Origin: Streptomyces sp. NBC_00690
Lineage (GTDB): Bacteria > Actinomycetota > Actinomycetes > Streptomycetales > Streptomycetaceae
NCBI RefSeq assembly: GCF_036226685.1
Contig: NZ_CP109009.1
Coordinates: 5,979,501 to 6,043,500, forward strand
Reading direction: 5' to 3'
Length of the DNA: 64,000 nucleotides
Positions 26,309-33,851 of this stretch are shown here, one piece after another. Below the pieces are notes generated by a model. The model saw only the letters and a list, made by a program, of their open reading frames with translations, did not search any database and was not told where the DNA came from. Within the stretch, counting starts at the first letter, position 1. Every line of letters begins with the position of its first letter. The translations under genes and the position numbers were made by a program.

Positions 26309-26325
26309 CGCTACGAGTCGTAGCG
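26309..26325. promoter_or_regulatory. 17-bp perfect palindrome between tetR and trx-TPR genes
   Basis: CGCTACGAGTCGTAGCG is a perfect palindrome around a central G. It overlaps TACGCT (26306-26311), a possible -10 hexamer reading towards the thioredoxin-TPR gene. TetR operators often have this size and placement. Confidence 0.55.
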
Positions 26326-26480
26326 AAAGCGCTGAGGCGCTCCGCGACAACCACTGGCGCATCGGGTGGGGACCCCGCGCCGAACAGTTTGAGCCATGTG
26401 CAGTACCTGCGTCCATGGGTTCGTACGGTCTAAAGGTCCGTACTTTTCGTTTGCGCGCGCGGAAGGGGGAGGATGTACTC

Positions 26481-27455
26481 ATGCAGCCTAGGAACATGTC
26501 CATGAGCGGCGTCGTCGACCTCGCCGCGGTGAAGGCGGCCAACGAGGCCAAGGCCAAGGCGGAGCAGGCCCGTGCTGAGGCCGCCCGCCACGGCGGCGGG
26601 GGTGCCGTGTCCCCGTCCAGTCTGGTGATCGACGTCGACGAGGCGGGCTTCGAGCGCGATGTGCTCCAGCAGTCCGCCGAGGTCCCGGTCGTCCTTGACT
26701 TCTGGGCCGAGTGGTGCCAGCCGTGCAAGCAGCTCAGCCCCCTGCTGGAGCGTCTTGCGCTGGAGTACAACGGCCGGTTCGTCCTGGCCAAGGTGGACGT
26801 TGACGCCAACCAGATGTTGATGCAGCAGTTCGGTATCCAGGGCATTCCAGCCGTTTTTGCGGTGGTCGCCGGGCAGGCGCTGCCGCTCTTCCAGGGAGCC
26901 GCACCCGAGGAGCAGATCCGTCAGACACTGGATCAGTTGATCCAGGTCGGCGAGGAGCGCTTCGGGCTGACCGGGATCGTGGTCGACTCCGATGCGACGC
27001 CCGCTGCGGAGGCCGGCCCCGCCCCGGTGCCCGTCGGCCCCTATGACGCCCTGCTGGAAGCCGCCGTACAGGCGCTGGACGCGGGAGACTTCGGCGGCGC
27101 CGTGCAGGCGTACCGCAATGTGCTCGCCGACGACCCCGGCAACTCGGAGGCCAAGCTCGGCCTGGCGCAGGCCGAACTGCTGGGCAGGGTCGCCGGCATG
27201 GATCCGCAGAAGGTGCGCGACAAGGCGGCGAGTGACCCCGCCGATGCCGACGCGCAGATCGATGCGGCCGATCTCGACCTGGTCGGCGGACATGTCGAGG
27301 ACGCCTTCGGGCGCCTGGTGGAGGCCGTTCGGCGCACGGCGGGCGAGGACCGCGATGCCGTACGGGTGCGATTGCTGAAGCTCTTCGAGGTGATCGGGCC
27401 GGATGACCCCCGGGTGACGGCGGCCCGCTCGGCCCTGGCCCGGGTCCTCTTCTGA
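26481..27455 (+). CDS. Thioredoxin-domain protein with C-terminal TPR (CnoX-like)
   Basis: The 324-residue cytoplasmic protein starts at ATG 26481 behind GGGGGAGG. An Ala/Lys-rich N-terminal helix (about 10-40) precedes a thioredoxin fold (about 48-165) with active site WAEWCQPCKQ and cis-Pro in GIQGIPAVF. A C-terminal half (about 190-324) has TPR-like helices (ALDAGDFGGAVQAYRNVLADDPGNSEAKLGLAQAEL in register). Thioredoxin-TPR proteins of the CnoX/YbbN type hold unfolded or oxidised clients for GroEL. Here both active-site Cys are kept, so redox activity is expected. Divergent from the TetR gene; strong terminator after. Confidence 0.9.
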   Translation: MQPRNMSMSGVVDLAAVKAANEAKAKAEQARAEAARHGGGGAVSPSSLVIDVDEAGFERDVLQQSAEVPVVLDFWAEWCQPCKQLSPLLERLALEYNGRFVLAKVDVDANQMLMQQFGIQGIPAVFAVVAGQALPLFQGAAPEEQIRQTLDQLIQVGEERFGLTGIVVDSDATPAAEAGPAPVPVGPYDALLEAAVQALDAGDFGGAVQAYRNVLADDPGNSEAKLGLAQAELLGRVAGMDPQKVRDKAASDPADADAQIDAADLDLVGGHVEDAFGRLVEAVRRTAGEDRDAVRVRLLKLFEVIGPDDPRVTAARSALARVLF

Positions 27456-27518
27456 TTCCGACCTTGTTGACCCGCGCACGCGGGGGCCCTTGCGGCCCCG
27501 GCGGGCGATGAAGTCGAT

Positions 27519-27553
27519 GGCGGTGGCGTTCCGGGAACGCCACCGCCGCTTTT
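27519..27553 (+). terminator. Terminator after the thioredoxin-TPR gene
   Basis: A 14-bp perfect stem (27519-27532 with 27534-27547; GGCGGTGGCGTTCC half) is followed by GCTTTT. It ends transcription before the DUF6230 leader region. Confidence 0.85.
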
Positions 27554-27583
27554 GTTGACGCGATGCCTACTAGTGGCGGCCCT

Positions 27584-27600
27584 TTACCAAAACTTGGTAA
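27584..27600. promoter_or_regulatory. Palindrome TTACCAAAACTTGGTAA
   Basis: TTACCAA and TTGGTAA are exact inverted arms around AAC. It is the first of three TTAC/GTAA palindromes upstream of the DUF6230 operon and a candidate operator. Confidence 0.5.
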
Positions 27601-27612
27601 TTCGGCGAGCTG

Positions 27613-27625
27613 TTACTCGTAGTAA
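27613..27625. promoter_or_regulatory. Palindrome TTACTCGTAGTAA
   Basis: TTACT and AGTAA are exact inverted arms around CGT, centred 27 bp after the previous palindrome. Its right arm contains a TAGTAA hexamer that could be a -10 element. Confidence 0.45.
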
Positions 27626-27739
27626 AGCAAAAGCACTCTCCTGTCCCCCTATGGTCACCGATTTCCGCATCTGGTGGGGCGATGTGCGGCACCCTGTGTG
27701 GCCGCGCGAAAGCGGTCGGCCATACCGCCGGCACCGACC

Positions 27740-27757
27740 CGTTACTAGCCAGTAACG
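27740..27757. promoter_or_regulatory. 18-bp palindrome with GTTACT half-site
   Basis: CGTTACT and AGTAACG are exact inverted arms around AGCC. It shares the TTACT/AGTAA core with the site at 27613, so one regulator could bind both. Confidence 0.5.
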
Positions 27758-28112
27758 AACCCCCTTGTGTCCGGGCGTGGAATGCACCACGATCGGCGAC
27801 GCTCGGTCCAAACACCGCAACGCCCGGTCTCCAGCCGTGTGACGCGCCTTGGGTCCCCACCGGGCCGGCCGGCCTCAACTCCGGTCGCGGACAGGGGGGT
27901 TCCCACCGTCGGTGGGGCCTGTCTGAATCAGGTTGTGCGTGAGGCATCAGGCGCGACCAGTGGTTGTCGCTCGGGGGTGATCGCCGGTGCTTCGGACGCG
28001 CTATGCGCCGGACGGTACGGCGCTCTCCTTCCCGAGGACGTAAGCACTTCTCCCATTTCAGGACGGACCTGGCGGTCCGATCCGGAGATGTACGTCCGAG
28101 AAGGAGGAAATC

Positions 28113-28757
28113 ATGGAGTCTTTGGCTCGTGGCGGAACCAGATGGAAGCGGTTCGCCCTTGTCATGGTGCCGAGCATGGCCGCAACGGCCGCGATCGGCA
28201 TCGGTCTGGCCCAAGGAGCACTCGCCGCGTCATTCAGCATCTCCGGCCAGGAGTTCAAGGTCACTGCCGACTCACTCGTCGGTCATGACTTCGTTCAGTA
28301 CGGCAGTGTCGCATCGGGCAAGGACCTCGAAGGGAACCCGTTCGCGGAGCCCGTCGCCGTGTCGGGCTTCAGCACTGCCACCATCACCAACATGTGTCAG
28401 TCGGTGGTCACGCCGAAGGTGCCGTTCGTCGGCAACGTCAGCCTTGAGTTGACTGCGGGCACCGATCCCGACAATCCGGTGACCGCCAAGGACCTCTACC
28501 TCGACGTCTCCTACCTGGAGGCGGACGCCGAGTTCCGCAATATCGACATCGGAGTGGCGGCCGGTTCCGTCGGCGCCCCGGGCATCCAGCCGGGCACCGA
28601 GGGGAAGGTGAACGCGAACGGCTTCGCTCAGCGCGCCGACCTGGCGACGCTGACCGACGTTAAGCAGAAGGCGTGGGCCACCACCGCAGGCACCTTCAAG
28701 CTCAGCGGGCTCAAGTTGAAGCTGCACAAGGGCGTCAAGGAGTGCTTCCCCGGCTAG
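28113..28757 (+). CDS. DUF6230 family secreted or surface protein
   Basis: The 214-residue protein starts behind a strong AGAAGGAGG. Basic residues (RGGTRWKR) precede a hydrophobic segment (about 14-38, FALVMVPSMAATAAIGIGLAQGALAAS), which acts as a signal or anchor. The rest is beta-rich (FSISGQEFKVTADSLVG, VSLELTAG, YLDVSYLEADAEFRNIDIGVA) with two Cys (about 94 and 211) that could form a disulphide. Homologues are conserved in streptomycetes, sometimes mislabelled cholesterol esterase; no Ser-His-Asp triad is visible. It is first in an operon with DUF6114 and a large Pro-rich protein. Confidence 0.85.
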   Translation: MESLARGGTRWKRFALVMVPSMAATAAIGIGLAQGALAASFSISGQEFKVTADSLVGHDFVQYGSVASGKDLEGNPFAEPVAVSGFSTATITNMCQSVVTPKVPFVGNVSLELTAGTDPDNPVTAKDLYLDVSYLEADAEFRNIDIGVAAGSVGAPGIQPGTEGKVNANGFAQRADLATLTDVKQKAWATTAGTFKLSGLKLKLHKGVKECFPG

Positions 28758-28774
28758 CGGGATCCGGCACATCT

Positions 28775-28818
28775 GGACGGGCGGGAGCGTCGGCTCTCGC
28801 GGTCGCTCCCGCCCGTCC
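28775..28818 (+). terminator. Hairpin between the DUF6230 and DUF6114 genes
   Basis: GGACGGGCGGGAGCG (28775-28789) pairs perfectly with 28804-28818 around a 14-base loop. Its place inside the cluster suggests partial termination, giving more DUF6230 than downstream product. Confidence 0.65.
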
Positions 28819-28859
28819 TCCCCTCTCACCGCACGACCGCTAGCAGGGAGCTGTTTTCC

Positions 28860-29438
28860 ATGAGCGCCGAGTCCATGGCCACCGGACACGATGAGCACTT
28901 CCTCCGCGGCCTTCGGCGGCGGTTCAGCACCTGGCGGGGACAACGGCCCTTCTGGGCAGGGCTGTTCACCATGCTCGGTGGCGTTCCGATCGCCTACTTC
29001 CCTTACGCCGACGTTCGGCTCGGCAATCTGACCATCGCCATGGCCACCACGGCCGGCGCCGGCTCGTTGATCATCGGTGTACTGCTGGTCACCCTCGGTC
29101 TGACGATGTGGTTCCACGCACTCGTCCGGGTCTTCGCGGGCGTCGCGGCGATCATCCTGGCACTGGTCTCCCTACCGGTGGCCAACATCGGCGGCTTCGT
29201 ATTCGGATTCCTCTTCGCCATGATCGGCGGTGCGCTCTCCATTGCGTGGATGCCGGGCGAGCCACTGCCGCCGACCGCTGAGGGCACCCCCGCCGAAGAC
29301 CGTGCCGTGCCCGAGGCTGCCGCTCTCCCAGCGGAGTCCTCCATCGAGCCGGGGGAGTGGGGTGCCCCGGTCCCGGCCACTTCGGACACACCCGAGACCA
29401 CCACCGAAACCAACGGCGGGAGGAAGAGTGCAGGGTGA
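28860..29438 (+). CDS. DUF6114 integral membrane protein
   Basis: The 192-residue protein has a basic N-terminus (RGLRRRFSTWRGQRP), then four helices about 30-50 (FWAGLFTMLGGVPIAYF), 58-80, 84-102 and 105-128, and a cytoplasmic or extracellular acidic Pro/Thr tail (about 135-192). It is the standard partner of DUF6230 proteins. The last bases overlap the start of the next gene, so translation is coupled. Probably forms a membrane platform for the secreted neighbour proteins (inference from context only). Confidence 0.87.
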   Translation: MSAESMATGHDEHFLRGLRRRFSTWRGQRPFWAGLFTMLGGVPIAYFPYADVRLGNLTIAMATTAGAGSLIIGVLLVTLGLTMWFHALVRVFAGVAAIILALVSLPVANIGGFVFGFLFAMIGGALSIAWMPGEPLPPTAEGTPAEDRAVPEAAALPAESSIEPGEWGAPVPATSDTPETTTETNGGRKSAG

Positions 29439-30963
29439 CATCTCGCCGCTGACACCCCCCGAGGGGGACGGCGGGCGGGCCAGGAAGGGCCCCCGCCATG
29501 CGGCTCCGCGCAAGTCCCTGCTGACCAGGCTCCAACTGCCCGCGGGCAAGGCGATGGCCCTGGCTGCGATGCCGACCGCGGTCCTGGTCGGCATGGGGCT
29601 CACTCCTCGCATGGCCCTGGCCGACGAGAAGGAGATCCCCTTCGCACCCGGGCCGTGCGTCACCCGCTCGGACGAACCGGTGGAGCCCACGAAATCGCCT
29701 CCCGAACCCAGCCCGTCCACCTCCGTATCGCCGGTGCCTTCGCCATCGCCGTCACGGCCGACCGCTGAACCGGACGGGCCGGATGGTTCCGAGGAACCGG
29801 GCGACGATGGCGACGACGGCCGCGAAGAAGAGGATGCCCGGCCCGGTGCGTCCCCCTCGGCCCAGGACCTGCCGGGGGGCGCACAGTCGGCGTCGGGATC
29901 CGGGCCGACTTCGTCTCCGAAGCCGTCTCCGTCCGCCTCCAAGACCAGGAACCCGCTGGATCCGTTGGGAGTGGGCGACGCGGTCAAGGACCTCATCGAG
30001 GGGTTGGTGAACCCTCCGGCGAGGAAGTCCACCGGGGATGACGAGAAGAAACCTTCCGACCGGCCGACGGCCACCGGTTCGGCCGGGAAGCCCGCCGGCA
30101 AGCCAGAGGCAAAACCCGCAGGGAAGTCGCACGGGAAGTCGGACGGGAAACCGCCCCAGAAGTCCGACGAGTCCGGTGCAGAGTCCGGTGCGGTGCAGGG
30201 CGAAGAGTCCCGGGAAGATCCCGATGATGAAGCCCCCGACGGGCCGGACGACGCTTCGACGGGTGCGTCGGAAGGCACCGATCGCCCGACGGCGGACCCG
30301 GAGCCCTCTGCGGACTCAGAGGCGAGGCCATCCGCCGACCCGACGAAGGAAGCCATCAAGGAGGCCGCCGAGCAAGTCGGCGCCACCGTCAAGGAGTTGG
30401 ACGAGGAGGCGAAGGGGCTCGAACCGAAGAAGGACGAGGACGTCCCGGACGGAGCGAAGCCGCGCTTCCCCTGCCCCACCGCCGATCCCGAAGCCCTGGC
30501 CGCCGCCGAGTTGGAGCCGGGCATCCCGCTGCTGCCCGAACACCCCTGGGTGCTGCGGAGTTCCGTGCTGACCCTCCGGGGTCTGAACTACCACGGCATC
30601 GTCGAGGTGCGGACCGGCGCGGGCACCGTCAAGAAGGCACTGAAGTTCACGGCGTCGAGCGTGGACATCAAGGACCTCCACCAGACGGCCCGGTACCCGG
30701 GAGGCAGCACGATGCACGTGAAGGCCAGGGAGGATTCCACGTCGACCATCCGGCAAGGCACGGTGACGATGTACACGGAGTCCCTGAAGGGGAATCTGTT
30801 CGGCATCATCCCGGTCACCTTCAGTCCACAGACCCCACCTCCGCTCGACGTTCCGTTCGCCGTGTTCACCGATGTCACGGTGCGGCAGGCGGGCCAGTTC
30901 GGCGGCACGCTGACCGTGCCGGGACTGCGCAACTACGTGGAAACGGGCGAGGACGACGACTGA
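29428..30963 (+). CDS. Secreted protein with long Pro/Ser/Lys-rich linker and C-terminal beta domain
   Basis: GTG 29428, behind GGGAGGAAG and overlapping the DUF6114 stop, gives 511 residues. There is a basic N-terminus, a hydrophobic segment about 34-60 (KAMALAAMPTAVLVGMGLTP) ending in ALA, then about 270 residues of low-complexity linker rich in Pro, Ser, Asp and Lys. A C-terminal domain of about 165 residues starts near RFPCPTADPE and has strands VLTLRGLNYHGIVEV, ALKFTASSVDIKDLH, STIRQGTVTMYTESL and FGGTLTVPGL. The layout suggests an anchored, wall-spanning surface protein. I do not recognise the C-terminal fold. Confidence 0.83.
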   Translation: MQGDISPLTPPEGDGGRARKGPRHAAPRKSLLTRLQLPAGKAMALAAMPTAVLVGMGLTPRMALADEKEIPFAPGPCVTRSDEPVEPTKSPPEPSPSTSVSPVPSPSPSRPTAEPDGPDGSEEPGDDGDDGREEEDARPGASPSAQDLPGGAQSASGSGPTSSPKPSPSASKTRNPLDPLGVGDAVKDLIEGLVNPPARKSTGDDEKKPSDRPTATGSAGKPAGKPEAKPAGKSHGKSDGKPPQKSDESGAESGAVQGEESREDPDDEAPDGPDDASTGASEGTDRPTADPEPSADSEARPSADPTKEAIKEAAEQVGATVKELDEEAKGLEPKKDEDVPDGAKPRFPCPTADPEALAAAELEPGIPLLPEHPWVLRSSVLTLRGLNYHGIVEVRTGAGTVKKALKFTASSVDIKDLHQTARYPGGSTMHVKAREDSTSTIRQGTVTMYTESLKGNLFGIIPVTFSPQTPPPLDVPFAVFTDVTVRQAGQFGGTLTVPGLRNYVETGEDDD

Positions 30964-31036
30964 CGCAGATGACTCCCGCTGTCGCATCGAGTGGCGGGGG
31001 ATCCGCGAGATCTGCGGGTCCAGGGCGGACATGCCA

Positions 31037-31078
31037 AGGGCCGCGCTCCTCCGACGATGGCGGGAGGAGCGCGGCCCT
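31037..31078. terminator. Bidirectional terminator between the surface operon and pyk
   Basis: A perfect 16-bp stem (31037-31052 with 31063-31078; AGGGCCGCGCTCCTCC half) around a 10-base loop lies between convergent genes ending at 30963 and 31098. Confidence 0.88.
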
Positions 31079-31097
31079 GTGAGATGACCGGCAGGCG

Positions 31098-32522
31098 TCA
31101 GCTCTGGCCGCCCAGGTGATGGACGCGCACCATGTTGGTCGTGCCGGGCACTCCGGGGGGCGAGCCGGCAGTGATGATCATGGTGTCGCCCTCGTTGTGT
31201 CGCTGGAGCTTCAGCAGCTCCGCGTCCACCAGCTCCACCATGGCGTCGGTGTTGTGCACGTGCGGCACCACGAAAGCCTCCACGCCCCAGCTCAGCGCCA
31301 GCTGGTTGCGCGTGGCGACCTCGGTGGTGAAGGCGAGGATGGGCTGACACGCGCGATAGCGGGAGAGCCTGCGGGCGGTGTCACCGGACTTGGTGAAGGC
31401 GATGAGCGCCTTGCCGTCCAGGAAGTCCGCGATCTCGCACGCGGCCCGGGCCACGGAACCGCCCTGCGTACGGGGCTTCTTGCCCGGGACCAGTGGCTGG
31501 AGGCCCTTGGACATCAACTCTTCCTCGGCCGCGGTCACGATCTTCGACATCGTCTTGACCGTCTCGATCGGGTAGGCGCCCACGGAGGACTCCGCGGAGA
31601 GCATCACCGCGTCCGCTCCGTCCAGGATCGCGTTGGCGACGTCGGACGCCTCGGCGCGCGTGGGACGGGAGTTGGTGATCATCGACTCCATCATCTGGGT
31701 CGCCACGATCACCGGCTTGGCGTTGCGGCGGCACAGCTCGATCAGCCGCTTCTGCACCATCGGGACCTTCTCCAGCGGGTACTCCACCGCCAGGTCTCCG
31801 CGGGCGACCATCACCCCGTCGAACGCCATGACGACGTCCTCCATGTTGGCGACCGCCTGCGGCTTCTCCACCTTGGCGATGACCGGCACCCGACGGCCGA
31901 CCTCGTCCATGACCTTGTGGACGTCCTTGACGTCGTGGGCGTCACGGACGAAGGAGAGGGCCACCAGGTCGCAGCCCATCCGCAGGGCGAACTTCAGGTC
32001 GTCGATGTCCTTCTCGGACAGCGCGGGGACGTTGACGGCGGCGCCGGGCAGGTTGATGCCCTTGTGGTCGGAGATCACACCGCCCTCGACGACGATCGTC
32101 TTCACCCGGGGGCCCTCGATCTCGACGACCCGCAGTTCGACGTTGCCGTCGTTGATCAGGATCTGGTCGCCGTTGGAGACATCGCCCGGCAGGCCCTTGT
32201 ACGTGGTGCCGCAGATGGACTTGTCGCCGTCCACGTCCTCGGTGGTGATGGTGAACTCATCGCCCCGGACCAACTCCACCGGACCCTCGGCGAAGGTTTC
32301 CAGACGGATCTTCGGGCCCTGGAGGTCGGCGAGCACTCCCAGCGCGCGGCCGGTGTCCTCGGCGGCCTTGCGGACGCGGTGGTACCGCTCCTCGTGCTCG
32401 GCGTGTGATCCGTGGCTCATGTTGAAACGGGCCACGTTCATACCGGCCTCGATGAGAGCTTTCAGCTGCTCGTACGAGTCGACGGCGGGGCCCAGTGTGC
32501 AGACGATTTTGGAACGGCGCAT
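31098..32522 (-). CDS. pyk: Pyruvate kinase
   Basis: The 474-residue enzyme is a complete pyruvate kinase: MRRSKIVCTLGPA, NMSHGSHAEH, LADLQGPKIR, catalytic-Lys region VIAKVEKPQAVANME, MVARGDLAVE, VIVATQMMESMI and SRPTRAEASDVANAI. The C-terminal allosteric domain is also present. It makes pyruvate and ATP from phosphoenolpyruvate. It lies behind pta-ackA on the same strand after a 73-bp gap holding its own probable promoter; TAGGAT ends six bases before the ATG, so the mRNA may be leaderless. Its end converges on the surface operon. Confidence 0.96.
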   Translation of the reverse strand: MRRSKIVCTLGPAVDSYEQLKALIEAGMNVARFNMSHGSHAEHEERYHRVRKAAEDTGRALGVLADLQGPKIRLETFAEGPVELVRGDEFTITTEDVDGDKSICGTTYKGLPGDVSNGDQILINDGNVELRVVEIEGPRVKTIVVEGGVISDHKGINLPGAAVNVPALSEKDIDDLKFALRMGCDLVALSFVRDAHDVKDVHKVMDEVGRRVPVIAKVEKPQAVANMEDVVMAFDGVMVARGDLAVEYPLEKVPMVQKRLIELCRRNAKPVIVATQMMESMITNSRPTRAEASDVANAILDGADAVMLSAESSVGAYPIETVKTMSKIVTAAEEELMSKGLQPLVPGKKPRTQGGSVARAACEIADFLDGKALIAFTKSGDTARRLSRYRACQPILAFTTEVATRNQLALSWGVEAFVVPHVHNTDAMVELVDAELLKLQRHNEGDTMIITAGSPPGVPGTTNMVRVHHLGGQS

Positions 32523-32528
32523 AAGGCG

Positions 32529-32534
32529 ATCCTA
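32529..32534 (-). promoter_or_regulatory. Probable pyk -10 element
   Basis: TAGGAT on the minus strand is six bases from the pyk ATG, which puts the transcription start at the A of ATG. No convincing -35 is seen. Confidence 0.45.
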
Positions 32535-32595
32535 TCGGTTTGTTTCGACTCGGAATATTTCGGCTGGTGAAAAGAACACATGGGCGCGATGGTGC

Positions 32596-33813
32596 TCACT
32601 CGGGCGGATTTCCACCCACCAATGCGAAGGTCTGACGGGCGATTTCCAACTCTTCGTCCGTGGGCACCACGGCCACCGTCACCCGGGCGTACGGTGCCGA
32701 GATGACACGGGCCTCGCCCGACCGCTCCTCGTTGCGCCCCGCGTCCAGGGCGAGACCGAGTTCCTCCAGGCCAGCCACTGCCGCGGCCCTCACCGGCGCA
32801 GCGTTCTCGCCCACGCCGGCGGTGAACACCACCGCGTCGACCCGGCCGAGTACCGCGTAGTACGCACCGATGTACTTCTTCAACCGGTGGATGTAGATCT
32901 CGAATGCGAGCAGCGCGCGTCGATCTCCCGCGTCGATCCTTCGTCGGATCTCCCGCATGTCGTTGTCGCCGCACAGTCCCATCAGCCCGCTCTTCTTGTT
33001 GAGCAGTACATCGATCTCATCTATGGACATTCCCGCGACCCGCTTGAGGTGGAATGTCACGGCCGGGTCGATATCGCCCGAACGCGTCCCCATCACCAGG
33101 CCCTCCAATGGGGTCAGCCCCATGGAGGTCTCCACGCACCGGCCACCCGCGACCGCCGAGGCGGACGCGCCGTTGCCGAGGTGCAGCACGATCACATTGA
33201 TGTCCTCGGGAGCCTTGCCCAGCAGCTTCGCCGTCTCCCGGGAGACGTAGGCGTGCGAGGTCCCGTGGAAACCGTACCGGCGGATGCGGTGCTCGTCGGC
33301 CGTCTCCACATCAATGGCGTATCGGGCGGCCGATTCCGGCATGGTCGTGTGGAATGCGGTGTCGAAGACCGCCACCTGGGGCAGGTCCGGGCGCAGTTCC
33401 CGAGCCGTGCGGATGCCCGTGACGTTCGCCGGGTTGTGGAGGGGAGCCACCGGGATCAGCCGCTCGATCTCCGCGAGCACCTCATCGTCGACGACGGTCG
33501 GCTCGCTGAACTTCAACCCGCCGTGCACCACCCGGTGGCCGATCGCCGCGAGTTCGGGGGAGTCGAGTCCAAGACCGTCGGACGACAGTTCCTCGGCCAC
33601 GGCACGCAGCGCCGCCGCATGGTCGGCGACGGGTCCGGTGCGCTCGCGTGGCTCGCCGCCCGTGCCCAGCGGTGTGTGCACCAGTCGGGACGTCTGCTCG
33701 CCGATGCGCTCCACGAGCCCGACCGCGAGCCGGGCGCCGTCGCTCATGTCGAGCAGTTGATACTTCACCGACGACGAGCCGGAGTTGAGGACGAGTACGC
33801 GGGTGGCGGTCAT
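32596..33813 (-). CDS. ackA: Acetate kinase
   Basis: The 405-residue enzyme has all family motifs: VLVLNSGSSSVKYQLL, GHRVVHGG, FDTAFHTTMP, RRYGFHGTSHAYVS, HLGNGASASAV, TSMGLTPLEGLVMGTRSGDIDP and FTAGVGENA. It converts acetyl phosphate and ADP to acetate and ATP, or the reverse. It starts 38 bases after the pta stop on the same strand, so the two form the classical Pta-AckA overflow operon. ATG 33813 is preceded by GAAGAGAG. Confidence 0.96.
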   Translation of the reverse strand: MTATRVLVLNSGSSSVKYQLLDMSDGARLAVGLVERIGEQTSRLVHTPLGTGGEPRERTGPVADHAAALRAVAEELSSDGLGLDSPELAAIGHRVVHGGLKFSEPTVVDDEVLAEIERLIPVAPLHNPANVTGIRTARELRPDLPQVAVFDTAFHTTMPESAARYAIDVETADEHRIRRYGFHGTSHAYVSRETAKLLGKAPEDINVIVLHLGNGASASAVAGGRCVETSMGLTPLEGLVMGTRSGDIDPAVTFHLKRVAGMSIDEIDVLLNKKSGLMGLCGDNDMREIRRRIDAGDRRALLAFEIYIHRLKKYIGAYYAVLGRVDAVVFTAGVGENAAPVRAAAVAGLEELGLALDAGRNEERSGEARVISAPYARVTVAVVPTDEELEIARQTFALVGGNPPE

Positions 33814-33851
33814 GGGGCTCTCTTCGCGGCGGGAGGCTGTGGTGGACGGGT

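Larger units (their letters stand above)
27456..28112. other. 657-bp gene-free region upstream of the DUF6230 operon
   Basis: No ORF here has convincing codon bias. It contains the terminator at 27519-27553, then an A/T-richer segment with three perfect palindromes (27584, 27613 and 27740), then about 350 bases of ordinary G+C content up to the DUF6230 start. The space suggests a long leader or an unannotated small transcript. Confidence 0.6.

Noticed and set aside
27570..28214. 214-codon minus-strand frame in the DUF6230 leader
   Set aside because: Product is Arg/Pro/His-rich without pattern, overlaps the DUF6230 start and lacks a ribosome site.
29172..30524. 450-codon frame antisense to the surface-protein linker
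   Set aside because: Its Ser/Gly composition arises from the complement of the Pro/Ser/Asp linker codons, and codon bias favours the plus strand.
31116..32408. 430-codon frame antisense to pyk
   Set aside because: Shadow of a fully conserved pyruvate kinase.
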